Counted from the first letter of the stretch, positions 40,871 through 49,994 are shown. The stretch: 64,000 bases of DNA from Lactiplantibacillus plantarum EGD-AQ4 (GCF_000463075.2 NZ_AVAQ01000008.1:1-64000); one strand, 5' to 3'. Numbers and translations are program-made. The notes: a model not told the origin generated them from the letters alone.

Positions 40871-42137
40871 CAGTCTCTTCCTTTGCTTGTCGCAACTCGG
40901 TAATGATGCGTTGCGTCGTTGCGAGATCTTGTTGTGGTGCTAGTTCGAGTCGTTGTAAGACCGTCGACAACTCATCGTCGGTCGCGCCAGCTGCCATTGC
41001 GAGTGTCTTCAATTGTAAGTGCATGTGGCCCTGTTGAATCCCGGTCGTCACGAGTGCCCGTAACGCTGCTAGATTCTGTGCTAACCCAACGGCGACCATA
41101 ATCCGTTCCAGATCACCCGCACTCTTAACGCCTAACAGCCGTTGGTTCAATTGGGCTAATTCGTTGATCTTGATTGACCCACCAACGATTCCCACTGGCA
41201 ACGGCATTTCAAGCTCACCGTGCAGGATCTTACCGTTCGTCATCCATCGACTCATGCCACGGTACTGGCCGTTTTTGACCGCGTAGGCGTGGGCACCACT
41301 TTCAAGCGCCCGCCAATCATTTCCACTGGCAATTGCCACCGCATCGATGCCGTTCATGATTCCCTTGTTGTGGGTCGCTGCACGGTAAGGATCAATGTGT
41401 GCGACCATACTTGCCGAAGCGATTTTTTGTGCCACCAGCTCGCCGGAATAGCGTCCCGCTTGGAGTAATTCGACTGGAATATCGCAGGCGGCTTTGACTA
41501 GGCTGGCGGTCGCATAATTCGACAAAATGCTCATCAACGAATCCTGCTTCGTCATCACGGCAATCGCTTTGGACACGGCCTCCAGCATACTATTGAGCAT
41601 ATTGGCACCCATGGCCTCTTGAACGTCAACGAAGAGGTCAATCGACAGGTACCCTTGACCGAGGTCCCGCGGTCGAATTCGTCGTGCGCCACCACCCCGT
41701 TCTTGCAAACTTGGATGGGCTTCGTTCGCCACGGTCAACAACGTGGACGCATGTTTGGTCACCATCGCCGCCACCGCAGCCGGATCCTTCACCTTTTCCA
41801 AGACAACTTGTCCAATCATTTCGCGCTGATTCAGGGTCGTGGTGATGCCGCCGCCCCGTTTCATGATTTTAGCGCCATTGCTAGCCGCCGCAATCACGGA
41901 CGGTTCTTCTGTCACCATCGGCACGATTCGGTTGATGCCATCAATCACGAAATTGACTGCTAAGCCCATTGGTAGCGGATAATCAGTCAAATAGTTCTCA
42001 ATAATCTCATGGTGTTGCGGGACATAATATTGCTTGAATAGTGCCTGTTCATCGGGTGTCAAATGGGCCTGTTCCGTGACAATTGCGACGCGTTCATCCC
42101 AATTTTTTTGGTAAAAGTGTCGAAAATCTGCTGTCAT
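40863..42137 (-). CDS. mvaA: Hydroxymethylglutaryl-CoA reductase, class II
   Basis: Reduces HMG-CoA to mevalonate in the isoprenoid pathway of Gram-positive cocci and lactobacilli. 424 residues, soluble and without the membrane domain of class I enzymes. Visible are FVIDGINRIVPMVTEEPSVIAAASNGAK, containing the catalytic Glu region, then GANMLNSMLEAVSK, DPYRAATHNKGIMNGIDAVAIASGNDWRA (catalytic Lys and Asp region) and ELEMPLPVGIVGG. Preceded by the ppx-like gene (26-base gap) and overlapped by the HELLH gene. Confidence 0.96.
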   Translation of the reverse strand: MTADFRHFYQKNWDERVAIVTEQAHLTPDEQALFKQYYVPQHHEIIENYLTDYPLPMGLAVNFVIDGINRIVPMVTEEPSVIAAASNGAKIMKRGGGITTTLNQREMIGQVVLEKVKDPAAVAAMVTKHASTLLTVANEAHPSLQERGGGARRIRPRDLGQGYLSIDLFVDVQEAMGANMLNSMLEAVSKAIAVMTKQDSLMSILSNYATASLVKAACDIPVELLQAGRYSGELVAQKIASASMVAHIDPYRAATHNKGIMNGIDAVAIASGNDWRALESGAHAYAVKNGQYRGMSRWMTNGKILHGELEMPLPVGIVGGSIKINELAQLNQRLLGVKSAGDLERIMVAVGLAQNLAALRALVTTGIQQGHMHLQLKTLAMAAGATDDELSTVLQRLELAPQQDLATTQRIITELRQAKEETDD

Positions 42138-42163
42138 ATTCTCATTCCATCCTCTTATTTAGG

Positions 42164-43081
42164 TTACTGACTTAGGTGTTCAGAAATAATGCCTTCGCGG
42201 ACGCCACTTTCAGAGAAAATGACGCGGTCGCTATCGAGCATCTGCAATAATGTGACAAGTGGTAACATGCCACCAACAATAATATCCGCGCGGTCGTACT
42301 CCATTCCGGAGATTTCTTGACGACCGGCTTTGGAGCGTGAGAGTAAATCTAAGAAGGTATGAAAGACGGTCTCGGTCTTCAACCGGTAACCATGGATATC
42401 TTCGACCTTAAGTTTTTGTTGCCTGCGCCGATTGATGCGCGCCAAGGTCCGATTGGCACCCCCTAGTAGAATGATTGGATCATGTAACGCTTCCGATAAC
42501 CACCAAATATCCGCGAGCCGATTGCGTAAAAACATCTGGGCCCGAAATAGACTGGCAGACGGCACCAGGTCATCGAGACCAAATTGTTCAGATAGTGTCA
42601 CTGCACCAAACGGAATACTGATCAGCTGTTGCTTACGCCCATTTTTGACTAAAATCAGCTCACAACTCGCGCCACCAGTGTCCAAAATCAGACAATTATT
42701 GATGACTAACGAATTGGCAACCCCTAAGTAGTCGTAGTAGGCTTCATCATCACCAGATAGCACTCGCAGGTCCAACCCAACTTCTTGCTTCACTTGATTC
42801 AGAAAAGCCGTCTGATTCTCAGCCATCCGAACTGCCGCCGTGGTAATGCCAATGACATCCGTATCCGGCATCTTCTCATAGAGTCGCCGAAAGTTCAGCA
42901 ACGCTTTGATCGTACGCTCAATTGCAGCTGGCTGTAAGACGTGCGACGCCCCCATCCCTTCAGACAAACGGGTATCTTCCTTGACCCGCTTGATTTCTTG
43001 AGCGGTGCCATTGGCGTGCAACCGACTCACCGCCATTCGCGCTGAATTGGAACCCAAATCCACAATTGCTAAGTTTCTCAT
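42164..43081 (-). CDS. ppx: Ppx/GppA-family phosphatase (exopolyphosphatase-like)
   Basis: 305 residues with the ASKHA fold: phosphate-1 loop AIVDLGSNSARMAV, phosphate-2 region CLILDTGGASCELILVKNGRK and the adenosine-like motif IILLGGANRTLARI. Members hydrolyse polyphosphate or pppGpp. The protein lacks the extra C-terminal HD domain of the 500-residue enzymes, so it is the short type. It is the first gene of the unit ending in DUF72. Confidence 0.9.
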   Translation of the reverse strand: MRNLAIVDLGSNSARMAVSRLHANGTAQEIKRVKEDTRLSEGMGASHVLQPAAIERTIKALLNFRRLYEKMPDTDVIGITTAAVRMAENQTAFLNQVKQEVGLDLRVLSGDDEAYYDYLGVANSLVINNCLILDTGGASCELILVKNGRKQQLISIPFGAVTLSEQFGLDDLVPSASLFRAQMFLRNRLADIWWLSEALHDPIILLGGANRTLARINRRRQQKLKVEDIHGYRLKTETVFHTFLDLLSRSKAGRQEISGMEYDRADIIVGGMLPLVTLLQMLDSDRVIFSESGVREGIISEHLSQ

Positions 43082-43198
43082 AACACCACGCTCACTTTTC
43101 GCTTTTTGGAATATCGATTAGCTTTATTCTAACATTTATGCGGTCCCACGGGGGCTTCTGGCGTTAGATTGTGCACAAAAAGATTGTAAAACTATCAA

Positions 43199-43237
43199 AA
43201 CGAGCGTCACTAGGGTTGTGGGCTAGTGACGCTCGTT
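43199..43237. terminator. Hairpin terminator after the AbiE-like pair
   Basis: Arms ACGAGCGTCACTAG and CTAGTGACGCTCGT form a near-perfect 14-base stem around 43199-43237. It lies downstream of the nucleotidyltransferase gene on the minus strand. Confidence 0.75.
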
Positions 43238-43257
43238 GGGAAGGTTTAGAAATTGAA

Positions 43258-44049
43258 TCAATTAGGTAATAAAGTTTGCAAAACTCGTATAACTTCTCGT
43301 CGGTTAAGATCAAAATCTGGGTTAGCGCTAAAGCGCCGTTTAAATGCTTGATCAGATTCTTCTGCAACGAGTTGAATAAAACTTCTCAAATCATTTTGAC
43401 AAGTACGAGGTACCACATTGGGATCAAAATCCTGTCCTTCAACAATCAAATCACATAGCCGACAAACATCTTTATAATGCTTGTTCTTATTCGCTCTGTG
43501 TCGTAGCTGAACCCCATTTGCAAGTCGATGTTGAATATCAAGATGGGCTTTCGCCTTCAAGTAAATCAACCCGGGTACACTTAAAATAGATATATTGTCA
43601 ATTTTTCGCTGGCATTGCTTCAATAAATGATAATAATCATCGTCTAATACAATGGCTGACAAACTTGGCCCCGTCTCAAAATGTAATGGGGTTGTCGCAG
43701 TCGGTAAGTTCAATGCATAGTTCATCGGAATCCGTGAAAACAACTCAATTTGTTGTGGAACTCCTAGCACGTCGCTATCACGGTTTAAAACAAACCGGTA
43801 ATAAACCTTTTTGCGGCTGACATCGGTGCCAGTCTCCGCACATAGATAGTTATATTTCGTTATAAAATCACTGAATCTTTGTGCGAAATCACGCTGACTA
43901 TTTTCGAATATGACAACCATATCATAATCTTGAGTCATCCGAAATGCTTGATGATCCTGCGCAAGCCAAATTGCTGCTGCATTACCACCAATAATTACAT
44001 AACAATCTTCGTAGCCTTCGAAAAAATCAAAAAACTTGTTAAATCGCAT
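43258..44049 (-). CDS. Nucleotidyltransferase-like protein, possible AbiEii-type toxin
   Basis: 263 residues. The N-terminal half looks like a minimal polymerase-beta-type nucleotidyltransferase: YVIIGGNAAAIWLA followed by FRMTQDYDMVVIF, that is, a GG motif, then T-x-D-x-D acidic pair and a third acidic candidate in PQQIELFSR. This spacing is seen in AbiEii/AbiGii-like toxins and DUF6036/DUF1814 proteins. It begins four bases after the stop of a winged-helix gene, which fits the antitoxin-toxin order of AbiE systems. The family was called by motif only; a metabolic nucleotidyltransferase is the alternative. Confidence 0.65.
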   Translation of the reverse strand: MRFNKFFDFFEGYEDCYVIIGGNAAAIWLAQDHQAFRMTQDYDMVVIFENSQRDFAQRFSDFITKYNYLCAETGTDVSRKKVYYRFVLNRDSDVLGVPQQIELFSRIPMNYALNLPTATTPLHFETGPSLSAIVLDDDYYHLLKQCQRKIDNISILSVPGLIYLKAKAHLDIQHRLANGVQLRHRANKNKHYKDVCRLCDLIVEGQDFDPNVVPRTCQNDLRSFIQLVAEESDQAFKRRFSANPDFDLNRREVIRVLQTLLPN

Positions 44050-44053
44050 CGCA

Positions 44054-45166
44054 TTATGCTCCGTTCCAGATTTGGTCGACTAGTTCTTCTACTTCGCCCT
44101 GTGTCCGTTCATCACGGTCATCCTGATACAAGGCATACAAATGGAACGGGTCCAGAACATTTTCTGGATAATCCTGAATTTGCTTAAACAATCGGTTGAA
44201 CCCAGCTAGCTGATATTTTGAAACTTGAACTTCACAGCTCGACGCTGCCACATGCTGAGATTGGCCCGCCGACAATACTTTTTGACGCTGTGTACGGTCG
44301 ATAATAATGGTGGGTAGCGCTTGATTGTCACTAATCATCGTCACTTTTGATAGTGCACTAACGCCAGAATAAAGAAAATCAGCGGCAATCGTGGCTGTCG
44401 GAAATTCAGCAAACTGCACACGACCGCCGTTTTGTACGGGTGAAGCTAGAAATGGCGCGATTTGCTCAAACAGTCGGCGACTATTGAATTGACAAGCATA
44501 GACGCGGTCCTTAGTCTCCCCTAGTGCTTTAAGCCAACCACGTGCCACGAGTTGCTTAGCTGCCCGGCTAAACGTCACCCGATTATTAATATTGACCTGC
44601 TGACCAATCGTATCCGCAAATCGTTGGCCACTTTTAATCAGAAACCGATCATTGGCTGTGCTAAACGCAGCAAGTTCAGGTCGCGTCTGCGCATGGTCAG
44701 GGCTGCGCTCAAAAATCAATTGTGCCATAACAAGGGTCAGTGCTAGTCGTTGTTCAGCAGGGGCTAGCTTGTCCGGGGGCAGCATTTGTTGTTCAGCGAC
44801 CAGCCCGGGTAATAAGCGCGTTCCCATGAATGGAAGAAACATCTCACCATCGGAAGTCATAAATGGCAGCAGGTTTTGCAAATATTCACGGCGTTCAGCC
44901 ATCGACAGTTGCGTTGCCAGCAATACGATTGGCGTCGTAGTTGATTGCTTAATTCGCGAAAACAACGCCACCGGCCGCAGTGCGCGCTGACCATTGTAGA
45001 CCAAGAATAAGACAGCCTGATCAAGTATCGTTCCCTGCACAAGCAGTGTGTTTTTCTGATCAGACGGGCCCATTGCGACCGTCGACGGTGCAACTGCTTC
45101 CCCGACCGCTATCGGTATCCCAGTCCCTTGACTAATCTGATGTAATTGACTAATGATTCGATCCAC
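44054..45166 (-). CDS. Winged-helix regulator partner, possible AbiEi-type antitoxin
   Basis: 370 residues from a GTG at 45166 with GAGGAGGGCGCAAAC upstream. The middle part (NNRVTFSRAAKQLVARGWLKALGETKDRVYACQF) reads as a winged helix-turn-helix. The N-terminal 150 residues look like a separate alpha/beta domain, and the C-terminal part has IIDRTQRQKVLSAG. AbiEi antitoxins carry a wHTH and autorepress through inverted repeats in their promoter. Here the promoter has a striking four-part GATTGTAAC array (45197-45264). At 370 residues it is longer than typical AbiEi, so the assignment is an inference from gene order and operator design. Confidence 0.6.
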   Translation of the reverse strand: MDRIISQLHQISQGTGIPIAVGEAVAPSTVAMGPSDQKNTLLVQGTILDQAVLFLVYNGQRALRPVALFSRIKQSTTTPIVLLATQLSMAERREYLQNLLPFMTSDGEMFLPFMGTRLLPGLVAEQQMLPPDKLAPAEQRLALTLVMAQLIFERSPDHAQTRPELAAFSTANDRFLIKSGQRFADTIGQQVNINNRVTFSRAAKQLVARGWLKALGETKDRVYACQFNSRRLFEQIAPFLASPVQNGGRVQFAEFPTATIAADFLYSGVSALSKVTMISDNQALPTIIIDRTQRQKVLSAGQSQHVAASSCEVQVSKYQLAGFNRLFKQIQDYPENVLDPFHLYALYQDDRDERTQGEVEELVDQIWNGA

Positions 45167-45196
45167 GTTTGCGCCCTCCTCGCGGTTATTTTCGCT

Positions 45197-45264
45197 GATT
45201 GTAACATCATTTTAATTGATTGTAACATTACAACGTTACAATTATCCAAAATAACGTTACAATC
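45197..45264. promoter_or_regulatory. Four-part operator array upstream of the winged-helix gene
   Basis: Two direct GATTGTAAC copies (45197-45205 and 45218-45226, 21 bases apart) face two inverted GTTACAATY copies (45235-45243 and 45256-45264, again 21 bases apart). The spacing equals two helical turns, so all four sites face one side of the DNA. This is a strong autoregulatory candidate. Confidence 0.75.
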
Positions 45265-45534
45265 TTTTTCAACCTCGGCGCAAGCAAAGTTCATATTTGT
45301 TGGGCAATCGCTATTTAGGTCGTCACCTCCTAACTCACAAATGAGGAATCTAATTATCAGTCATCGCACAATGGCAACTAATTGCCACTACGATATAAAT
45401 ACGTCAACTTGCATGCTGGCCATTTGCAATCGGCATAAACTCATTCAATTCTTAACTGTATTTGGTTCAGACACATTCGCGTCCTCATCGGCTGACGTTA
45501 CGAATTGGTGGAACCACTTTTACTAGTGCAAACT

Positions 45535-45567
45535 AAAGCGGTCCCCCAGACAAACAGGAGACCGCTT
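45535..45567 (-). terminator. Hairpin downstream of dus
   Basis: AAGCGGTC (45536-45543) and GACCGCTT (45560-45567) pair. The T run is weak. Otherwise 45265-45672 holds no gene. Confidence 0.5.
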
Positions 45568-45672
45568 AATAACGCTATATTTCAAATACCCATCAATTTT
45601 GTTCGTTCACACTGGACTAACCTCGTTAGCCAACGAATCAGCTTAACGTGGTGCTTTCTATGACCGAACATT

Positions 45673-45728
45673 GATTGTAACCCGCTCTAACATCGGAACC
45701 TTACAATCACGTCCAGCATGTTACAATC
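45673..45728. promoter_or_regulatory. Second cluster of GATTGTAAC half-sites
   Basis: GATTGTAAC at 45673-45681, CTTACAATC at 45700-45708 and GTTACAATC at 45720-45728 repeat the half-site of the 45197-45264 array, about 450 bp away and next to the 3' end of dus. No promoter was recognised at this spot, so looping between the clusters is one possibility. Confidence 0.55.
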
Positions 45729-45734
45729 CACACC

Positions 45735-46736
45735 TCAGACCCGTTCTTTAGCCCGATACACCGCCAAAATCTTGCGCACATCATCCGTTGATTTGGCATC
45801 CATCATCGTATTGCGCAGGTCGGTAGCGCCTAATTCTGGCCGCGCATAAATCTTGAAGAACCGTTTTAATGATGGAAAACGTGGGACGTCATAGCGCGTG
45901 GCAAAATCGTCGAACAAGTCAAGTTGCATATTCAGTAAGCCCAATAGTTCGGGCAAGTCGTGCGGCTGTGGTTGTGCTTCAAAGGCGAATGGATTAGCGA
46001 AAACACCGCGGCCAATCATGATACCATCTAAGCCAGGGTGGGCTTTGGCCAGCGCGACCCCCGCTTGATAGTCAGCCACGTCACCATTGATTTGCAACAA
46101 CGTCTCCGGGGCAATTTCGTCACGCATCTTAATGAGATCGTCGATGACCTCAAAGTGCGCAGGGACCTTACTCATCTCCTGCTTCGTCCGTAAATGCACG
46201 GTCAAAACGGCAACGTGTTGTGCCAACAGGGTTGCAATCCAATCATGGTATTCGGCGACCTTACTGTAACCTAGGCGCGTCTTGGCGCTAACTGCCAGTC
46301 CCGAGGTCTTCGCCGCAGCAATCACATCCGCCGCCCACTGTGGATTTCGAATCAAATCACTGCCACCATGATTTTTGATGACCGTGCCATCCGGACAACC
46401 CATGTTAATATCAACGGCTTCAAATCCCCGCTGACTCAGCTCAGCAGTCGCCGTTGCAAAATCAGCCGCTTCGTTGCCCCACAGCTGAACGACCGGTTTA
46501 CGCGATTCAGCGGCCGCCACGTAAAGTCGCCCGTGCACTGGGAACTTCGTATTCGAATCCGTGATGCTCTTAGCGTACACGAACTCACTAAAAAACGTAT
46601 CTGGCGCTGCCGCATGGGCGATCACTTGCCGAAAAACCGTATTACTAACGGCTTCCATGGGTGCCATGGTGAAAAATGGCCGCTGTTCAGCCTTTGCTTG
46701 GGCCGCAATCTGCGACCAAAATGGTGTTGCTGTCAC
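45735..46736 (-). CDS. dus: tRNA-dihydrouridine synthase
   Basis: Reduces uridine to dihydrouridine in tRNA using FMN and NADPH. 333 residues with a TIM barrel. Signatures are FTMAPMEAVSNTVFRQVI, DINMGCPDGTVIKNHGGSDLIRNP (the GCP cysteine is the catalytic residue), AVSAKTRLGYS and IMIGRGVFANPFAF. It belongs to the Dus family but differs from DusB next to hslO/ftsH in Bacillus; the precise uridine position cannot be assigned. Single gene. Confidence 0.92.
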   Translation of the reverse strand: MTATPFWSQIAAQAKAEQRPFFTMAPMEAVSNTVFRQVIAHAAAPDTFFSEFVYAKSITDSNTKFPVHGRLYVAAAESRKPVVQLWGNEAADFATATAELSQRGFEAVDINMGCPDGTVIKNHGGSDLIRNPQWAADVIAAAKTSGLAVSAKTRLGYSKVAEYHDWIATLLAQHVAVLTVHLRTKQEMSKVPAHFEVIDDLIKMRDEIAPETLLQINGDVADYQAGVALAKAHPGLDGIMIGRGVFANPFAFEAQPQPHDLPELLGLLNMQLDLFDDFATRYDVPRFPSLKRFFKIYARPELGATDLRNTMMDAKSTDDVRKILAVYRAKERV

Positions 46737-46889
46737 GTTCTCTTACTCCTTATCAAATACCTTGATTTCAAATTAATGCTTTCAATTTTAGCATTGATTC
46801 ACGCGTTTTGCAGGAATGCCGTTTGGGACGTTTTGATTAAGCTAACAAAATTGCCTACTCAAAACGATGCTGGATGACTTCTTGGTGAC

Positions 46890-47075
46890 GTAATTCGCGA
46901 AGTAAGGCTTCAATCGATTCGCTTACGAAAAGCTTGCCTGCCTCGTTTCAGCGTTGTCATAAATGCCCGGAAGCCGATGTAGGGTGCGCATACCACTGCA
47001 AGTTTCCGCTAACTCGCACTATTTCTAGCGGTTCTCATCTGGCTGCTGTTGAACTTAAAAACTGATACGTTGTCC
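46890..47075 (-). repeat. Partial, inverted copy of the large intergenic repeat (fragment G)
   Basis: Read on the minus strand it begins CAGTTTTTAAGTTCAACAGC, then has a CCAGATGAGAACCGCT region and TAGCGGAAACTTGCAGTG. It continues through CGGCTTCCGGGCATTTATG into ACAACGCTG. This aligns with the first 130-180 bases of copy C (23008-23140) with many substitutions. The element then stops, so only the degenerate left part remains. Confidence 0.6.
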
Positions 47076-47103
47076 TCATAATCCGCATCAACTTAACGCC
47101 AAC

Positions 47104-47142
47104 GAAAAAACGATCTCGCCCAAGTGAGCGAAATCGCTTTTT
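47104..47142 (-). terminator. Terminator after the DUF3284 gene
   Basis: GCGATTTCGCTCAC and its partner CGAGATCGTTTTTT-side form a hairpin with a six-T run on the minus strand, just after the gene at 47155. Confidence 0.75.
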
Positions 47143-47154
47143 CAATCCTAATAT

Positions 47155-47577
47155 CTACTGCCCATAACTAGCAGCCATTTGCGTCATCATTTTCTTAAAG
47201 CGGCGTTTGCGGAACCAACCCAGGAAGAGGACGCCAAGCTTATTGTTGGCATTAGTCTTCCGATCTTTACCGAGAAATGTCTCGGCGTATTCTAAGACGG
47301 TTTGCTGACCATCGTCAGTTGTCGCGAATTGGTAGTCGACCCCGTAATGGTCACGCGGCGTCTCTAATTCGTAGGCGTAGTGGACACCCGGCTGTGCGTG
47401 GGTGATCTTCAATTGACCAGTCAGACCGTTAGACCACTGCTTTGCATATTCGTAGCCTTGAAGACTCTGACGTGGTGCTGGTCGTCCGGTTTGCTGCTGA
47501 ATATCAGCGCGCGCGGAATCAATCAACTGTTGATATAAATAATCCACTGGGGCATTCAAAGTTAATTTAATCTGCAT
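47155..47577 (-). CDS. DUF3284 domain protein
   Basis: 140 residues of the DUF3284 family, small START-like or helix-grip proteins (MQIKLTLNAPVDYLYQQLIDSA, HYAYELETPRDHYGVDYQF, VLEYAETFLGKDRK). In lactobacilli they are often encoded beside cellobiose-type PTS genes, as here. The biochemical role is unknown. Its start overlaps the end of the preceding 62-codon gene by 11 bases, so it is translationally coupled. Confidence 0.82.
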   Translation of the reverse strand: MQIKLTLNAPVDYLYQQLIDSARADIQQQTGRPAPRQSLQGYEYAKQWSNGLTGQLKITHAQPGVHYAYELETPRDHYGVDYQFATTDDGQQTVLEYAETFLGKDRKTNANNKLGVLFLGWFRKRRFKKMMTQMAASYGQ

Positions 47578-47755
47578 GGTTATGGCTCCTCTCTAACTGG
47601 CCCACCCGCCGATAAACGACGAAGAGCGCTGCACTAACCGCCAAACCTAATCCGAGCGTCACCCATTGACCCGTGGTTCCGGCCAGGGGACTTAAGATAA
47701 CGGCTAAAAATCCAAGGTTCATCCCGATGAGTAAACACTGCTTTAAGCTTTTCAT
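47567..47755 (-). CDS. Small two-helix membrane protein in the PTS operon
   Basis: 62 residues with two hydrophobic helices (CLLIGMNLGFLAVILSPLAG and VTLGLGLAVSAALFVVYRR) and a charged C-terminus. GGAGAATAGATTGTC precedes the ATG. It sits six bases after the IIC gene and overlaps the DUF3284 gene. I do not recognise the family; a membrane accessory to the transporter is possible on position only. Confidence 0.7.
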   Translation of the reverse strand: MKSLKQCLLIGMNLGFLAVILSPLAGTTGQWVTLGLGLAVSAALFVVYRRVGQLERSHNHAD

Positions 47756-47761
47756 GACAAT

Positions 47762-49123
47762 CTATTCTCCAATCGCTGCTGGTTTAATCTTATTAGCGGC
47801 CTTAACAAATGGCACGTAAATAATGAAGGCAACTGCGGCGTTGAACAGCTGTAAGACAACTGAACGCCAATCCATAGTGGCAACTAACGCATTCATAATC
47901 GGTGGCATTGACCAAACAATGTTGTTCGTAATTGGTGCGACCCAACCGGCAGCCAAAGCGGCGTAAGCGATTGAAACGGTCACAACGGGTGCTAAGACGA
48001 ACGGAATAAAGTAGATTGGGTCAAGCACGATTGGCATCCCAAACATAACTGGTTCGTTAATGTTGAAGAATCCAGGTCCAATCGCTAATTTGGCAACCGA
48101 ACGTTGATCGTCCCGTTTACTGAAGACCAAGATGGCAACTAACAGTAGTAAGGTCGAGCCGGCCCCACCAATCCAAGCATATAAGTCAAAACAGTTCCGA
48201 GTCCAAACGTATGGCAAGGCTTTGCCAGCTTGGTAAGCGTTAACATTAGCAAGCTGAGCGGTTAACCAAATCCCATCCAAGATTGGTGCTAACACGTTGG
48301 AACCGTGAATACCGAAGAACCAGAAGACTTGGACTAATAACGTCATCAGTAGCACGGCGCCATAACCTTGGCTCATGTTCAATAGTGGTTCTTGAATAAT
48401 CTTGGCGATCCATTCAATGACCGTCGTGTTGAACTTACTGAAGATCCAGTTGATGATCCCAACAACGTAGAACGCAGCGGCAGCTGGAATAACCCCAGTG
48501 AAGGCGTTAGCAACAGCCGGTGGAACAGAATCTGGCATCTTGATCGTAATGTGTTTCTTCATCAATGCAATGTATACCACGCTGGCAATTGCCCCGAGGA
48601 TCATGACCGTAAAGAAACCATACGAACCAAAGTAAGTGTTGAAGTTGAAGTAGCCCCAAGCAGTCACCTTTTTACCAGCAACTGCCATTCCTGAATCGGT
48701 CAAAATCTTCGTTGCGCCCTTGCTCAAAGTGCTGGTCAAGGTCCCCGTGAAGTTTTGTGGCAAACTCATGATGAATGTTCCCAGCGTCACGATCCCACCG
48801 GTAACTGGTTCAACTTTGTACTGAATTGCTAATTGATACCCGAATGTAAACGAGAAAATCAACCCTAAGATGGCTAACGTCCCCGTCCAAACCATCGCGT
48901 TGATGCCGATTAACCATTGCATCGAGTTAACAAATCCCATCCAACCAAACTTAGTTGGAATATCGCGAACTAAGGCGTTCAGTACTGTGGCGATCGACCC
49001 GGCCATCATGGCTGGCATAATTGCAATAAACGCGTCACGTAATGCGACCAACCACCGTACTGCACCAATCTTCGCTGCGATCGGTACCAAGTGTTTATTA
49101 AGCCATTCGATAAATGAATTCAT
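47762..49123 (-). CDS. celB: PTS system, cellobiose/lactose-family EIIC permease
   Basis: 453 residues, about ten membrane segments, lactose/N,N'-diacetylchitobiose superfamily. The family blocks are LVALRDAFIAIMPAMMAGSIATVLNAL, FWFFGIHGSNVLAPILDGIW (contact region with sugar), and FFNINEPVMFGMPIVLDPIYFIPFVLAP. No EIIA or EIIB gene is in the operon, so these components must come from elsewhere. Beta-glucosides such as cellobiose are the expected substrate class, but this is family-level. AGGAGCGAGGGGTATATT precedes ATG. Confidence 0.92.
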   Translation of the reverse strand: MNSFIEWLNKHLVPIAAKIGAVRWLVALRDAFIAIMPAMMAGSIATVLNALVRDIPTKFGWMGFVNSMQWLIGINAMVWTGTLAILGLIFSFTFGYQLAIQYKVEPVTGGIVTLGTFIMSLPQNFTGTLTSTLSKGATKILTDSGMAVAGKKVTAWGYFNFNTYFGSYGFFTVMILGAIASVVYIALMKKHITIKMPDSVPPAVANAFTGVIPAAAAFYVVGIINWIFSKFNTTVIEWIAKIIQEPLLNMSQGYGAVLLMTLLVQVFWFFGIHGSNVLAPILDGIWLTAQLANVNAYQAGKALPYVWTRNCFDLYAWIGGAGSTLLLLVAILVFSKRDDQRSVAKLAIGPGFFNINEPVMFGMPIVLDPIYFIPFVLAPVVTVSIAYAALAAGWVAPITNNIVWSMPPIMNALVATMDWRSVVLQLFNAAVAFIIYVPFVKAANKIKPAAIGE

Positions 49124-49194
49124 AATATACCCCTCGCTCCTAATGTAAGTTTTCGCTAGTTAGTGCCCAACCCACTCGTTGTGGCACCCCCGTA

Positions 49195-49905
49195 CTAGTT
49201 CTGCAAATCAATATTTTCCGTATGGTAATAGAGTTCTAAATCTGGATAAACGAAGAACGTTCTCGAGAAGTTGAACACCGTCCCATTCGCCAAATAGTTG
49301 ATTGCTTCCAAGCACAACGTCTTGTCACCATCTGGACAATCGAGCAGCGCAGCCTGTTCCGCGTTGACCCGTACTTGATGAACGTAATTTTCTGTCGTGC
49401 TCCCCGTGATGTCATACGCCTCACGTAAAAAGGCGAAAATCGAATGTTGCACGCTATCACTGGATAAAAATGGTACGACGGCTCGTGGAAAATAAGATTC
49501 TTCCAAATCATACAAGACGTCTTTCAAATACCGCAGCCGAACGACGCGATACACTTCATCACCAACGGCAATATTCCCCTGCTGTGCCAGTTGGTCATCC
49601 GCCGTCACCTTATCAAAAGTCATCACTTTTGATACCAGTGGTCCACCATCGACCATCGCGGACTGGTCAAATCCAATCGATAAATTCAATACCTTCTTCG
49701 TATCCTGAGGTTGCTTAATAATAAAATTGCCACTTCCTTGGACCCGGCGTAATAGTCCGTGCCGAAACACGACATCGATCGCCTTGCGAATCGTATTACG
49801 GCTCGCATGATATTGCGCCATCAACACTTTCTCGGTCGGTAGCTTCGTCGGATATTCATCCGCCATTATCGATTTAATGATTGCCTGCGCAATTGCCTGA
49901 TACAT
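49195..49905 (-). CDS. GntR-family transcriptional regulator with UTRA domain
   Basis: About 236 residues from ATG at 49905 (GAAAGGAGGGTCAGTC upstream); the frame to 49959 is extension. The N-terminal winged helix (YPTKLPTEKVLMAQYHASRNTIRKAIDVVFRHGLLRRVQGSGNFI) and a C-terminal UTRA effector domain place it in the HutC subfamily. It is the first gene of the operon with the PTS permease and probably represses it, relieved by a sugar phosphate. A cre site lies just upstream. Confidence 0.9.
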   Translation of the reverse strand: MYQAIAQAIIKSIMADEYPTKLPTEKVLMAQYHASRNTIRKAIDVVFRHGLLRRVQGSGNFIIKQPQDTKKVLNLSIGFDQSAMVDGGPLVSKVMTFDKVTADDQLAQQGNIAVGDEVYRVVRLRYLKDVLYDLEESYFPRAVVPFLSSDSVQHSIFAFLREAYDITGSTTENYVHQVRVNAEQAALLDCPDGDKTLCLEAINYLANGTVFNFSRTFFVYPDLELYYHTENIDLQN

Positions 49906-49980
49906 GACTGACCCTCCTTTCTCAAAATTAGTAGGTGCTTGTAAAACTTGTGCCCACAAATTATATTAGCACATTCTTTA

Positions 49981-49994
49981 TGAAAACGCTTTAT
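49981..49994. promoter_or_regulatory. cre site upstream of the GntR-PTS operon
   Basis: TGAAAACGCTTTAT matches the CcpA consensus apart from the last bases. It lies about 75 bp upstream of the GntR start. AT-rich sequence around it probably holds the promoter. Confidence 0.6.
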
